Of a DNA stretch of 29,697 nt, positions 13,410-21,349 are shown piece by piece; the first letter of the stretch is position 1, and every line of letters begins with the position of its first letter. Where the stretch lies: IMG/VR virus record IMGVR_UViG_3300034072_002202, positions 1 to 29,697 of that record; one strand, given 5' to 3'. The position numbers and the translations under genes are program-made. The notes under the pieces are model-generated. The model ran no database searches and was not told the DNA's origin. It saw nothing but the letters and a program-made list of their open reading frames with translations. Source of the DNA: a virus.

Positions 13410-15214
13410 GCCTTACCTCTCGAATCAGTCCAACCAAGCGTATGAAGGGTGTTGTCGGTCAGCGTCCCGGAACTGATCGTCACCGAAAATCGAATACGTG
13501 ACGATGTGTATGACATGACCCCCCCATCGATGAGTGAGCTATTTCTCTCTCCAGACAACGAAGTGTAAACAACAGTCACCAAAACCGTTCCGGGTGTCGA
13601 AACCCTTGTTTGTATGTTTCCGGCAGCATTATGTGACTGGTAAGACCTAAGCTTTGGTCGTGTAACAATCCCAAGTGGGCAACTTATCGTCAGGAGCGTG
13701 TCAGCCTGCGCGGATTGGCTCTGCCTTTCCAAGATAATATCCAAGAAGGTGAAATCATCCTCATCCTGTATCATTGGATAAAATGCGCCCGATATCCTAA
13801 GCCATGAAGCAACGCGGCGGTAATGAGAGAACCCGGCTGGATAATTCGGCTGCGTCGTCGGATCGAGCGACTTGGAGAAACCGCGAGATGTCGTGGTCCC
13901 GTCGCTGATAACGAAGCAGTGCCATGTGCCGTCCGAAATTGCGCTGTCGAACCGGCCGCCATTGCCCGTGCCATATGCGACATCGAGCTGAGCAGTGCCA
14001 GCCGAGTGCGTCATAAGGATCGGGTTGGCCACTTCGCTCGCAACGACACCGGCAGGGAAATCGATGTCATTGGTCGCGTCGGTTACGTTGTTGGCGAGAT
14101 TGAAACCGGGCGAGATGTAGCCGCGGATCGGCAGGCCGCCGATAGCCGCTTTCAACTCGCTCTGTGTGGCCTTCCTGCCTGCCTTACCCGTGGTGTCAGC
14201 GAACGCGACGATATCGCCAGACGCGACACCGCCAGCCGGTCCTACGAAGTCACCAGTCCCCGATCCATCCGTCCCCTTGCGCGCCAGCAGTCGCCAGTAA
14301 GCGTTGCTTTCCGCGGGCAATACCGGCGGCGCGTTGCCCGTAGTCGGCTGGAGCGCAAGCCACGTCGACCCGTTGTTGAGAACGATGTCATTCGCAGCAT
14401 AAGCCGTAGCACCGCTATATGTGCCGCGCTCCACGACGCCAGGAGTGCCAGAACGAGCGAATAGAAGCCACTGCGTGTTCTCGGTTGTTGGAAGCGTCGG
14501 TGGCGCGTTGCCGGTTGTCGCTACCTTGGCGATCCACGTCGATCCGCCGTACTGCACGATATCGCGGATCGCGTAAGCTGTGCCCGCGCTGTAGTTGCCG
14601 CGCTGATTGACGCCGGCAGGACCGACAGGACCAGTCACATAAGACGGCGCACTCCAGTCACCCGACGTTGCGGAGTTTTTGAAGTAGAGCGCCGACCGAC
14701 CATCACCGATATCGATGACGAGAACGGAGAAGCCAGCGGCAGCGCCATTGTAAGCAGCCCTGCCCGCAAGGTTCGCCACCCAAGTGTCATACTGGACGCC
14801 TTGAACCAGCGCCGCCTTGTTGATCGTCCCGAAGACGCCCGGTCCAATACCAATCGGAATGTCATCCGTGCCGACCGAGATTTCAGACAGGCTGTCGAGG
14901 TTGCCATTCGACAACGAAGCCAGTAGCCGGCGCATAGCCTCAACCGCGGCAATCGTTGGCGAGGTCAGTTCGACCTTGTAGGGCGCGTCCGTCTGCGCGG
15001 GACCGGGCCAATCATCGGCAAGCAACAGTTCTGTGTCGCTGATGATCTGCTCGATGACGATCGGGCGGCCAACGTGGATGCCGAACTTGTCACCGACCTT
15101 GATCGGGGTCAGACCAGCAACTTCCGTCAGCCAGCCGGTATCCGTGCCGGTCACAGTGCGAGAGCCTACAGCGACAGTTGCCGTACCGTCGCCGTACCAT
15201 GTGGTGTTAGCCAT
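13406..15214 (-). CDS. Tail fibre / receptor-binding protein with tandem carbohydrate-binding-like repeats
   Basis: 602 residues. An N-terminal about 90-residue part probably attaches to the tail. A collagen-like GPVGPAG follows near 195. Two tandem 52-residue repeats come next (205-256 and 263-314), each with RG.YS...AY...DIV..GGSTW.A and TTGNAPP.LP; they resemble CBM5/12-type chitin-binding modules. The rest is a long beta-rich C-terminal fibre. The start overlaps the previous stop as TAATG, the stop overlaps the assembly gene. With the tail body genes deleted it has no visible partner. It appears complete. Confidence 0.85.
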   Translation of the reverse strand: MANTTWYGDGTATVAVGSRTVTGTDTGWLTEVAGLTPIKVGDKFGIHVGRPIVIEQIISDTELLLADDWPGPAQTDAPYKVELTSPTIAAVEAMRRLLASLSNGNLDSLSEISVGTDDIPIGIGPGVFGTINKAALVQGVQYDTWVANLAGRAAYNGAAAGFSVLVIDIGDGRSALYFKNSATSGDWSAPSYVTGPVGPAGVNQRGNYSAGTAYAIRDIVQYGGSTWIAKVATTGNAPPTLPTTENTQWLLFARSGTPGVVERGTYSGATAYAANDIVLNNGSTWLALQPTTGNAPPVLPAESNAYWRLLARKGTDGSGTGDFVGPAGGVASGDIVAFADTTGKAGRKATQSELKAAIGGLPIRGYISPGFNLANNVTDATNDIDFPAGVVASEVANPILMTHSAGTAQLDVAYGTGNGGRFDSAISDGTWHCFVISDGTTTSRGFSKSLDPTTQPNYPAGFSHYRRVASWLRISGAFYPMIQDEDDFTFLDIILERQSQSAQADTLLTISCPLGIVTRPKLRSYQSHNAAGNIQTRVSTPGTVLVTVVYTSLSGERNSSLIDGGVMSYTSSRIRFSVTISSGTLTDNTLHTLGWTDSRGKA

Positions 15215-15432
15215 TATTCGGATGCTCCCTTACCGGTGTCACCTTCACCGCGTGCAAGGCGCAGATCGGCTTCAAGTCCGTTGATCTTGTCGAGGAGTAT
15301 CTGGTTTTCCTGCTTCTGCATGGCGAGGTGTTGCCCGAGCAGCAAAGTCCGCTGCTTAAGGAAGCCTTCGCGCACTTCCGCTTCTTGCAGGGCGACGAGC
15401 GCGTCGACCTGCATTGTGTTGCCGGTTGTCAT
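15214..15432 (-). CDS. Small coiled-coil phage protein before tail fibre
   Basis: 72 residues from ATG 15432, with AAGAGG 5 nt upstream, 2 nt after the stop of a truncated upstream gene, and a TAATG overlap with the tail-fibre gene. About residues 8-60 form one heptad-like helix (LVALQEAEVREGFLKQRTLLLGQHLAMQKQENQILLDKI). Because the terminase fragment is open in the same frame, a naive ORF fuses the two; the ribosome site and overlaps show this gene is separate. Function unknown. Confidence 0.7.
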   Translation of the reverse strand: MTTGNTMQVDALVALQEAEVREGFLKQRTLLLGQHLAMQKQENQILLDKINGLEADLRLARGEGDTGKGASE

Positions 15433-15434
15433 GA

Positions 15435-15522
15435 TTACCTCTTGAGGACCATTGCAATGATCTTGTTCGACTTGAACTTTAGGGACGATCCACCCTGAAG
15501 CTGAAGCCTGTAGGTGGTCTGA
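15435..15522 (-). pseudogene. C-terminal remnant of a lost tail gene
   Basis: In a frame different from the terminase, the residues TTYRLQLQGGSSLKFKSNK and IIAMVLKR run to a TAA at 15435, just before the next gene. A short, clean protein end with correct spacing to a downstream ribosome site is what a 3' gene remnant looks like. Its 5' part is missing because the terminase fragment joins at about 15505-15522. The intact gene was probably a tail or baseplate protein upstream of the fibre. Confidence 0.55.
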
Positions 15523-16179
15523 CGACACCGACTTGAACTTGCCAAGCGCGGGGTTCGCGGCTTTCCACGCTTCCTCGTCGAGGACGTCGCAATCAGCCGG
15601 AGCCGAGTAGAGGTGCGAAACCGTTCGTGGTGCTTTTGATGTCTCGGCATCGTCCAGCCATCGCGAAAAGAGGTCGCCGTCAGTCGCTGCCTGCGTTGAT
15701 ATGGCGAAGATCATCGCCTTATCGCCGTAGGCGCCTTGCGACGTCACGATCGCTTCGACGAAGTCGTCGTGCGGACCTTTGATCTGGCCGACCTCGTCAA
15801 GGATGGCAACCAGAGGCGAACCACCGTGCGCGCTCTTGGCTTCCGCCGAGCTGGCGCGGTAAACAACGTTCTTGCGAAGGCCGACAATCATCTTGCCGGA
15901 TGGGACGATGCGATACAGCCCTTTCAGGCGCGGCGACATCATCAGCATCTTGCTGGCGTAGTTGAAGACTTCCGCCGCCTGGTCGCGAGAACGCGCACCC
16001 GACATGATGCGGCTGTTCGGGAACGCCTCAGGGCCAATCACGTGGCCGAGCAAAAGGCAGGCGATGGTGGCCGTCTTGGAGTTCTTACGCGCGATCGACA
16101 AATACGCTCGCGACGAGCCATCCGGGTTGTCGTAAACGGACAGGATGAAGGCCACCTGGAAGTCCAGCAGCCTAATCGG
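15505..16179 (-). pseudogene. Terminase large subunit, internal fragment
   Basis: About 220 residues of a phage TerL ATPase. Reading from 16179: QPIRLLDFQVAFILSVYDNP, then the ATPase strand SIARKNSKTATIACLLLG (a Walker A-like segment), SGARSRDQAAEVFN, and Walker B VAILDEVGQIKG. It continues to NPALGKFKSVSSDHL and then leaves family-like sequence. About 60-80 residues are missing at the N-terminus and the whole nuclease half at the C-terminus. Both ends coincide with junctions to other genes. The large open frame 15214-16155 is an accidental fusion. The product cannot package DNA. Confidence 0.8.
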
Positions 16180-16622
16180 CTGTCGGCGAAGTATTGGTTG
16201 CTGTCGGTGACCTCTTGCGGATTATCGTCTCCGCCTAACGCAACGTCCACCTTGTCGCGAGATCCAAGCATGGCACCGGCCGGCATCGTTGCCTCGTACT
16301 CCTCGACGCCACCGTCGATGGTGAGACGGTGCGCTTTCTCCGTCTGTGTGCCATCGCTGAACCGCAGCTTTCCGATACGTACCACCTGCCCCGCTTCGTT
16401 GCGCTCAACCTCGCCTGTTGCCACGTTCTTCATGATCTCGGCGACCGATGGGGTGACCAGCCTTTTGCGATCGTGCTTCAGGTCTTCGATTTCGTCCGGG
16501 TTGTTGTCGTTGGCTGGAACGACAGACCAATTTGTCTGTAGCGGCTCGGGCTGATGGTCCGGCTCGGTGGCGAAGCGTCGCACCGCCGCCAACTGCTCTG
16601 CAAGTGATCCATGTCTGGCCAT
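16180..16622 (-). pseudogene. 3'-truncated phage gene fused out of frame to terminase
   Basis: The gene starts at ATG 16622 behind ACACCACAGGGGAGACG (leader without hairpin). About 148 residues look genuine: VPANDNNPDEIED near the start, then PSVAEIMKN, IGKLRFSDG and MPAGAMLGSRDKVD, ending in SNQYFADS. The frame then runs 40 residues through terminase DNA in the wrong frame (basic, Cys/Arg-rich) to 16038. The abrupt change near 16175 marks a deletion joint. The family is a rhizobial phage protein of unknown function preceding terminase. Confidence 0.65.
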
Positions 16623-16655
16623 ATCGTCTCCCCTGTGGTGTTACTGCTGCTGCGC

Positions 16656-17129
16656 TTACGTTGGGTGATTGTCGTTGTCGGCCAGCCATCCTTTGACCAG
16701 CGCCACGACCTTGCTGGCCGCTTCTGCTGTGGACGTGAACCGCACCACCTCGACCGGATGGCCGAGCCGCGCCAGCGACGCATGCCGCTCAACCTGAGCC
16801 GGCGACAGTCTGCCTTTGCCGACCTTGTTTTCGATCATCCGCAGCCGGCCGCCCTTGAGGTAGATCCGCAGATCAGCTTCGCCCGGCGCCATGCCGGTCG
16901 CGATCGCGTCGGCTTGGGCACGTGGCCCGCGCTTGGCGCTGTTCATGTCGCCAGCAAGCAGGAACTGACGTCCGTACTCCGGCAGCGACCGGAGTGCTCG
17001 AACCTGGGCCGCCTGCCCTTCGCTTTCCTTGATGGGTGCATCGGCTACCTTCACCGTGCCGTTGTCCGAAGTACGGATGACGACGCGCTTGCCATTGATG
17101 CGGGTGGTTTGGCTTGTGGCTCTGCCCAT
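16656..17129 (-). CDS. VRR-NUC-type nuclease
   Basis: 157 residues from the ATG at 17129, preceded by ACACCACACGAGGAGACG. The core GEADLRIYLKGGRLRMIENKVGKGRLSPAQVERHASLARLGHPVEVVR has the VRR-NUC order: acidic pair in GEADL, E.K in MIENKVGKG, and Q..H. These are small restriction-like endonucleases in phages, often near terminase or replication genes. The C-terminus ends in LADNDNHPT. A longer GTG start adds residues not supported by a ribosome site. Confidence 0.82.
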   Translation of the reverse strand: MGRATSQTTRINGKRVVIRTSDNGTVKVADAPIKESEGQAAQVRALRSLPEYGRQFLLAGDMNSAKRGPRAQADAIATGMAPGEADLRIYLKGGRLRMIENKVGKGRLSPAQVERHASLARLGHPVEVVRFTSTAEAASKVVALVKGWLADNDNHPT

Positions 17130-17292
17130 GGGCGTCTCCTCGTGTGGTGTTGTCGTGGTGGCGACACACATACTTTCCGAGAGAGGAGCGAAAACGGTTA
17201 GTGGATTTGGAGAAATATTTTTGGGTGAGCATCAGGTTGCAATCGGACTGCCCTTCTGCCCGGTGCACGTTGCCCGAATAAAAAACCTCAAT

Positions 17293-17325
17293 AACCGTGC
17301 AGCCAGCACACCGCCCTGCACGGTT
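17293..17325. repeat. Perfect 10-bp inverted repeat (AACCGTGCAG/CTGCACGGTT)
   Basis: Arms at 17293-17302 and 17316-17325 are exact reverse complements with a 13-nt spacer. No T run follows, so it is unlike an intrinsic terminator. Confidence 0.8.
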
Positions 17326-17334
17326 GCACGAGTA

Positions 17335-17362
17335 GGGTATATATTTAAAAATATATATACCC
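17335..17362. repeat. Perfect 10-bp inverted repeat (GGGTATATAT/ATATATACCC)
   Basis: Arms at 17335-17344 and 17353-17362 with an 8-nt AT-only spacer. The AT-only core beside GC-containing TGCAC sites resembles an unwinding or protein-binding element. Confidence 0.8.
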
Positions 17363-17617
17363 CTAAACGTGCACCAACCGGGCAGAGCTGTGCAGGTGTG
17401 AACGCACGGATGTGCACAGTGAGTGCACGGATAAAAAATGCGCTATCCGGGCGGTATTAGAAGTTGTAGTTCAGAGTAAGCGAGTTGCAAATGATTCCGT
17501 CTCGCAAACTCAACTTAACAACCCATTACTAGTTGTGCACAACTCTACCTAGCACCTTGGCGACTAACTTTAAAAGTTTAATTATAGTGCCCTAAATCAA
17601 TTTTAGGGAGAGTAGAA

Positions 17618-18925
17618 ATTAGTACATCGACTGACTTTGCGGAGTTTTTCCAGAACATCTCTATCAACAACTCCGATACCATTTCACTACGGTATGGCGA
17701 GGTTACACGAGCGCTAAACCTTGAATTCAGGGGCACCGATAATCGTGTGGCCAACAATCTCCAAGTCGGCTCGTATGGTAGACGCACCGCCATAAGGGGC
17801 ATATCTGATCTGGATATGCTCTATATCATGCCGGCTAGCGCTTGGGATGATTACAAGGATGGAGGCCAGTACAAGTTGCTTAGACGGGCCGCTGACGCAA
17901 TCATAAGCCGCTATCCGCGCACTACGGTCTATCCGGACACTTTGGTAGTGGTTGTTGAGTACACTAATTTCAAAATTGAAGTCCAGCCAGTCTTCAATGA
18001 TGGCAATGGACACTTCCTCTACCCTTATACACGGAACGGTGGGACCTGGCGGACAACGAAACCACGTCCGGAGCTTCAGGCAACCTCAGATGTCGATGAA
18101 GAGAAAAATGGCAACCTGAGGCGGCTAGCAAAACTCGCTAGAGCTTGGAAGAACAAGCACGGCGTCGCTATGGGGGGTCTGCTAATTGATACCCTTGCAT
18201 ACAATTACTTGAGAACGACGGACGAATTTGACGAAACGCATTTTGGTGGATGCGGAAATATGATCGCTGGATTTCTTGAATTTCTGAGCAACCAACAGGA
18301 CCAGGAAAGGTATTCTGCGCTGGGCAGCGGTCAGCATGTGAAAGTCCATAAGAAGTTTCAGAGGAAAGCGGCGAAGGCCCTTGCGATTGCGCAAAATGCT
18401 CTGTCTTCCGGTGAGAGTGCGTCCGCGAATAACTACTGGCGAGCTCTCCTCGGAAGGGCCTTCCCCGTCGCGAAATCTGTTGTTGATGAAAGCACTCTCG
18501 CCAAAGCCGGTTTTGTCAATCCGTCTCGAAACGAGCAGCACATCGAAGACCTATTCCCCGTCGACATACGTAACGCGATCCGTATCGAGTGTGAAGTTTC
18601 TCAAACTGGATTCAGGAGCTTTTTGATGAGAGCGAGCCGGGCAACGCGCCTTAGCAGGTTTATTCAAAAGGAGAAAAATCTCAGATTTTTTATAAATTCA
18701 CACAACATAAAGGGCGATTTCAAAATCTACTGGAAGGTGCTGAATCGGGGTTCTGAAGCTATCCGTAGGGATATGGTGCGGGGGCAGATTGAGCTCGGCA
18801 CACAAACTAAAGTTGAGCACTCATCGTTTCGTGGTGAGCATGTCGTCGACTGCTACGCAGTACAAAACGGCGTCGTCATCGCAAAGGACCGCATACACGT
18901 TCCGATTACTGAAGAGAACCATTGA
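17618..18925 (+). CDS. CD-NTase (cGAS/DncV-like cyclase) with AGS-C sensor domain, CBASS-like
   Basis: About 435 residues if translation starts at ATT 17618 (GGGAG 7 nt upstream). GTG 17747 is the first standard start but would remove 43 residues that fit the family (ISLRYGEVTRALNLEFR...NNL). The catalytic core is GSYGRRTAI (51-59) with SDLDM (Asp64, Asp66) and the third acidic residue in IEVQPVF (Glu121). A helical domain follows. The C-terminal about 80 residues (FKIYWKVLNRGSEAIRRDM...HFRGEHVVDCYAV-type pattern) match the AGS-C sensor. On phage infection such enzymes make cyclic oligonucleotides that switch on an effector, here the SLATT protein next door. AT-rich, unlike its neighbours. 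Confidence 0.87.
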   Translation: MSTSTDFAEFFQNISINNSDTISLRYGEVTRALNLEFRGTDNRVANNLQVGSYGRRTAIRGISDLDMLYIMPASAWDDYKDGGQYKLLRRAADAIISRYPRTTVYPDTLVVVVEYTNFKIEVQPVFNDGNGHFLYPYTRNGGTWRTTKPRPELQATSDVDEEKNGNLRRLAKLARAWKNKHGVAMGGLLIDTLAYNYLRTTDEFDETHFGGCGNMIAGFLEFLSNQQDQERYSALGSGQHVKVHKKFQRKAAKALAIAQNALSSGESASANNYWRALLGRAFPVAKSVVDESTLAKAGFVNPSRNEQHIEDLFPVDIRNAIRIECEVSQTGFRSFLMRASRATRLSRFIQKEKNLRFFINSHNIKGDFKIYWKVLNRGSEAIRRDMVRGQIELGTQTKVEHSSFRGEHVVDCYAVQNGVVIAKDRIHVPITEENH

Positions 18926-18926
18926 A

Positions 18927-19520
18927 ATGGGCAAGGATGAACTACTTAAAACGATCGCAGAAACTGGATACAACATCGGCTTCGGAGCGAGAAAGACATT
19001 TGCGACGCTAGATATCGCTGAGAAGGGGCCGGGATGGATTGGGTTAATATCGTTCGCGGTCGGAACGTTCGCGCTTTACATAGACGAATTGTCGGCAAAA
19101 TTGCCATCGGCGATATTGTTGATCGCTGGTGTTGCATCGCTGTATATGGGCTTTTATCGCGCAAGCGACTACGAGCCTACCGCCAAACAGCTTCTAGGAC
19201 TGCAGAACAAACTTAGAGACCTGTACCGTTCCGTTAAGGCCGGTGCGGATCTGGAGCAGTCACATTCGGAATTTAAGCAAATCGAGAAGGAATTTTACTC
19301 CATCACCGTGAGTAAGCAGATATTTTTGAGCGATTGGTATGCGCATTACAAATTCTTTGCTCAGACTCAAACAGGATGGATGGATGAGCAGCTAAAATTC
19401 GAGTTTTGGAAAGATATGATTCCTCTTTCCGCAAAGATTATTATCGTTCTGTCGGTACTGGGCTCGATGGCCGCCTTAGGATTATACTTTATGAGAAATA
19501 GCTTTACTCTAATTTGCTAG
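18927..19520 (+). CDS. SLATT-domain membrane effector
   Basis: 197 residues, ATG one base after the CD-NTase stop. Two hydrophobic segments near residues 36-53 (GLISFAVGTFALYIDEL) and 57-73 (LPSAILLIAGVASLYMGFY) are followed by a cytoplasmic helical region, and a third segment near 165-190 (AKIIIVLSVLGSMAALGLYFM). This is the SLATT layout, a family predicted to form pores and often paired with SMODS nucleotidyltransferases. Expected action: membrane damage when the cyclic nucleotide is made. The low GC and the strict pairing mark a transferred two-gene defence unit. Confidence 0.8.
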   Translation: MGKDELLKTIAETGYNIGFGARKTFATLDIAEKGPGWIGLISFAVGTFALYIDELSAKLPSAILLIAGVASLYMGFYRASDYEPTAKQLLGLQNKLRDLYRSVKAGADLEQSHSEFKQIEKEFYSITVSKQIFLSDWYAHYKFFAQTQTGWMDEQLKFEFWKDMIPLSAKIIIVLSVLGSMAALGLYFMRNSFTLIC

Positions 19521-19641
19521 ACAAAAAAGGCCGGTGCATCGCTGCCCCAGCCTTCCTGTAGCTATCGCCTCTGCCAGTACATCCGTGGTCAGTGCGTAAG
19601 CTGTCTGGCCACATAACTCTCGGCGTCGCATTTGGTTCCCG

Positions 19642-19836
19642 TCATGCGCCCGGCCAATCGTTGGCCGGCTCATCTATCTGCTTCGGATCGTCTGAGGGAT
19701 CGGGATCTTCCTCATACGAAGTCATCAACTCATCAAGAGCTTGCTTCATTGCGGCAAGGACATCTGGGGCCGTGTGGCCTTTCTGGACAAACCGATCGGC
19801 GAGCTGCTCGAGTTCAATACGGATCTCATCCTGCAT
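19642..19836 (-). CDS. Small acidic rhizobial protein
   Basis: 64 residues, ATG 19836 with GAGG 6 nt upstream. It is helical at first (IRIELEQLADRFVQKG...VLAAMKQALDELMTSYEE), then acidic and Pro-rich, ending PANDWPGA. It resembles small uncharacterised rhizobial proteins. It lies downstream of 19845-20024 on the same strand and probably shares its transcript. Confidence 0.6.
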   Translation of the reverse strand: MQDEIRIELEQLADRFVQKGHTAPDVLAAMKQALDELMTSYEEDPDPSDDPKQIDEPANDWPGA

Positions 19837-19844
19837 AGACAGCC

Positions 19845-20024
19845 TCAGTGCTTCTTGTGGTCGCCGCGATCGCCCTCGCCGGGCTTGGCGTCATGCTTTG
19901 CCTCGTGCCGTTTGTCCGCAGACAGGGACCGGCCGACATCGACGCTTTCCTTGAACTGACCTTTTTCATCGCGACGGACGTAGCGCTTGTCGGTGCCGGT
20001 ATCGATTAGCTCTCTCTTGGACAT
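19845..20024 (-). CDS. Small basic rhizobial protein of stress-gene type
   Basis: 59 residues from ATG 20024 (AGGAGG upstream). The sequence MSKRELIDTGTDKRYVRRDEKGQFKES...VGRSLSADKR and a Lys/Asp/His-rich tail is a recurrent Rhizobiales chromosomal type, charged and disordered, function unknown. A poor match to the alphaproteobacterial EcfG promoter lies upstream. It is probably bacterial cargo, not a phage function. Confidence 0.65.
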   Translation of the reverse strand: MSKRELIDTGTDKRYVRRDEKGQFKESVDVGRSLSADKRHEAKHDAKPGEGDRGDHKKH

Positions 20025-20046
20025 GAAATCCTCCTCGCTCACGTTG

Positions 20047-20070
20047 AACGAGGATAACGCGTGGGATTCC
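20047..20070 (-). promoter_or_regulatory. Possible EcfG-type promoter
   Basis: Minus strand: GGAAT, 15 nt, CGTT. The general-stress sigma EcfG prefers GGAAC-N16-17-CGTT, so both the last -35 base and the spacer deviate. It lies 20-50 nt before the ATG at 20024. Confidence 0.25.
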
Positions 20071-20123
20071 AAAAGGATGCGCACGTTCTCACGGACCCGA
20101 ATACAGATGAGCTGTGGGACGGC

Positions 20124-21036
20124 CTAAGCCGCCCTCACAAACACCGCCAACTCGCGCCGCACCGGATCCCGCTCCTCCCGCTCGACCAGAGCACCTTCAC
20201 GCATGAGGGCAGTCACAAGACTGGCCGCTCGCTTGCGCTGCGTGTTGTCGTCCAAATCCAGCCCCACAGCGTACGCTACAGCGCCTCCAACCCAGTTCTT
20301 GGCCTTCGGTGACTTCTTGTAGTCGGACGCGCTCACAGCCGCCAGGATGGACGCGCGCTGGTCTTCCGTCAGGTCTCCCGCTACTTCCTCAGCGCTTGGC
20401 CACTGCCACTCCGTGACGACCGGTGCGAAGTCCTGCGGCTGAGCAAGGCCTGTCCCGTTTCCGAGCGGCGTGGACACCAGATGGCGCCACTCCGCCTTGT
20501 GCGAAAGCGGCGTCAGGTTCGACTTGCCGTAGGTGGTGTAGAAGTAGCCGAAGCGGTCAGCCTTATCGATGCCCGCCTCTCCTGCCTGCTCTTCCGACAT
20601 GCGGTTGAGAACGCGCACCGAACGCGCTGCCCCGATCAGTGACACGGCCCCACGTGCATCTTCGACGGTTGCCTCCCGGTCGGCCACTTTGCGAAGATGA
20701 TGCACGATGTCGATCGAGCAATTGGTGTAGTCGGCAATCTGCGCCCAGAGCTTCGCCACTTTGTCGATTGCGCCGTTGTCGTTTTCGTTCACGCCGTGCG
20801 TGGACACGAACGGGTCGACAATCATAACGTCAATGCCGTTGCGCTCGATCTGCTCAACCACAGCTTCGACGATCGGCTGCTGGATGCGCACGCCAGCCTT
20901 CTTGTCTTCGATGGCGACACACAGCTCCTGCTCGCGACCGCTGTCGAGGTACAGATGCCCCTCGAGGTCGGCAGGCTTCAGCTTGTAGTGGATGCACGCA
21001 GCCATGATGCGCCGCTCCATTTCGTCGCGCGGACGC
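20124..21036 (-). pseudogene. RepA-like (AAA_25) helicase ATPase lacking its N-terminus
   Basis: About 300 residues remain. The first family-like residues are RDEMERRIMAACIHY (the segment after EDP in AAA_25/RepA proteins). Walker B is present (GIDVMIVDPFVS), then IVHHLRK, ARGAVSLIGAARS and a C-terminal winged-helix-like region. The P-loop and everything before it (about 80-100 residues) are missing. The sequence is joined at about 21036 to an unrelated gene in another frame. The first in-frame ATG would give a protein without Walker A, so it should be inactive as an ATPase. Confidence 0.75.
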
Positions 21037-21039
21037 GTT

Positions 21040-21349
21040 CAGAGCCCGACATGCCCTCGGCCTTTGCTTCCTTCTTGCCAAAACCTTTATCGACCTGCTT
21101 GACCGACGTTCGCTTGCTCATGAACAGGAGCGCGTCGCTCTTTTCCATGATGATGTCTGTGGCGCGGTCCTGCAGCTTTGGCCTGTACCGATCGTAGGCA
21201 TCGACGAGAGGGTCGTTGAACGACTTCACCTTGCTGTGCAGGATCTGAACGACGTGGACGCCTGCGCGAGACAAGGCGCGAATGGCAGACATGTATTCCA
21301 GCCAGTCGTTATCCGCCTCGAGGTAACCCTTGCCAAATGCGGTAGGAGA
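21040..21349 (-). pseudogene. Sak4-like AAA_24 phage recombinase, internal fragment
   Basis: About 100 residues. TAFGKGYLEADNDWLEYMSA, then AGVHVVQILHSKVKSFNDP, YDRYRPKLQDRATDIIMEKSD, ALLFMSKRTSVKQVDKGFGKK and MSGSERV match phage nucleotide-binding AAA_24/Sak4-type proteins, which support single-strand annealing recombination. The N-terminal P-loop part and the last part are missing. Upstream it joins the small membrane gene, downstream the RepA-like gene. A TGA in this frame at 21356-21358 prevents any longer product. Confidence 0.75.

Larger units (their letters stand above)
17130..17617. other. AT-rich intergenic region with clustered TGCAC repeats and two inverted repeats
   Basis: About 490 bp without a gene, between the leftward VRR-NUC gene and the rightward CBASS-like genes. 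Eight TGCAC/GTGCA sites lie between 17263 and 17428. Two perfect inverted repeats (17293-17325 and 17335-17362) lie side by side. The rest is AT-rich with stop codons in all frames. It may contain the CBASS promoter, a former cos site next to the terminase module, or an insertion boundary. Confidence 0.6.

Noticed and set aside
15214-16155. A single 313-residue terminase protein
   Set aside because: The last 72 residues are a separate gene with its own ribosome site and overlaps, and the region before them is out of frame relative to another gene end.
20978-21292. An intact 104-residue AAA protein
   Set aside because: It lacks the N-terminal P-loop and its last residues come from another gene read in the wrong frame.
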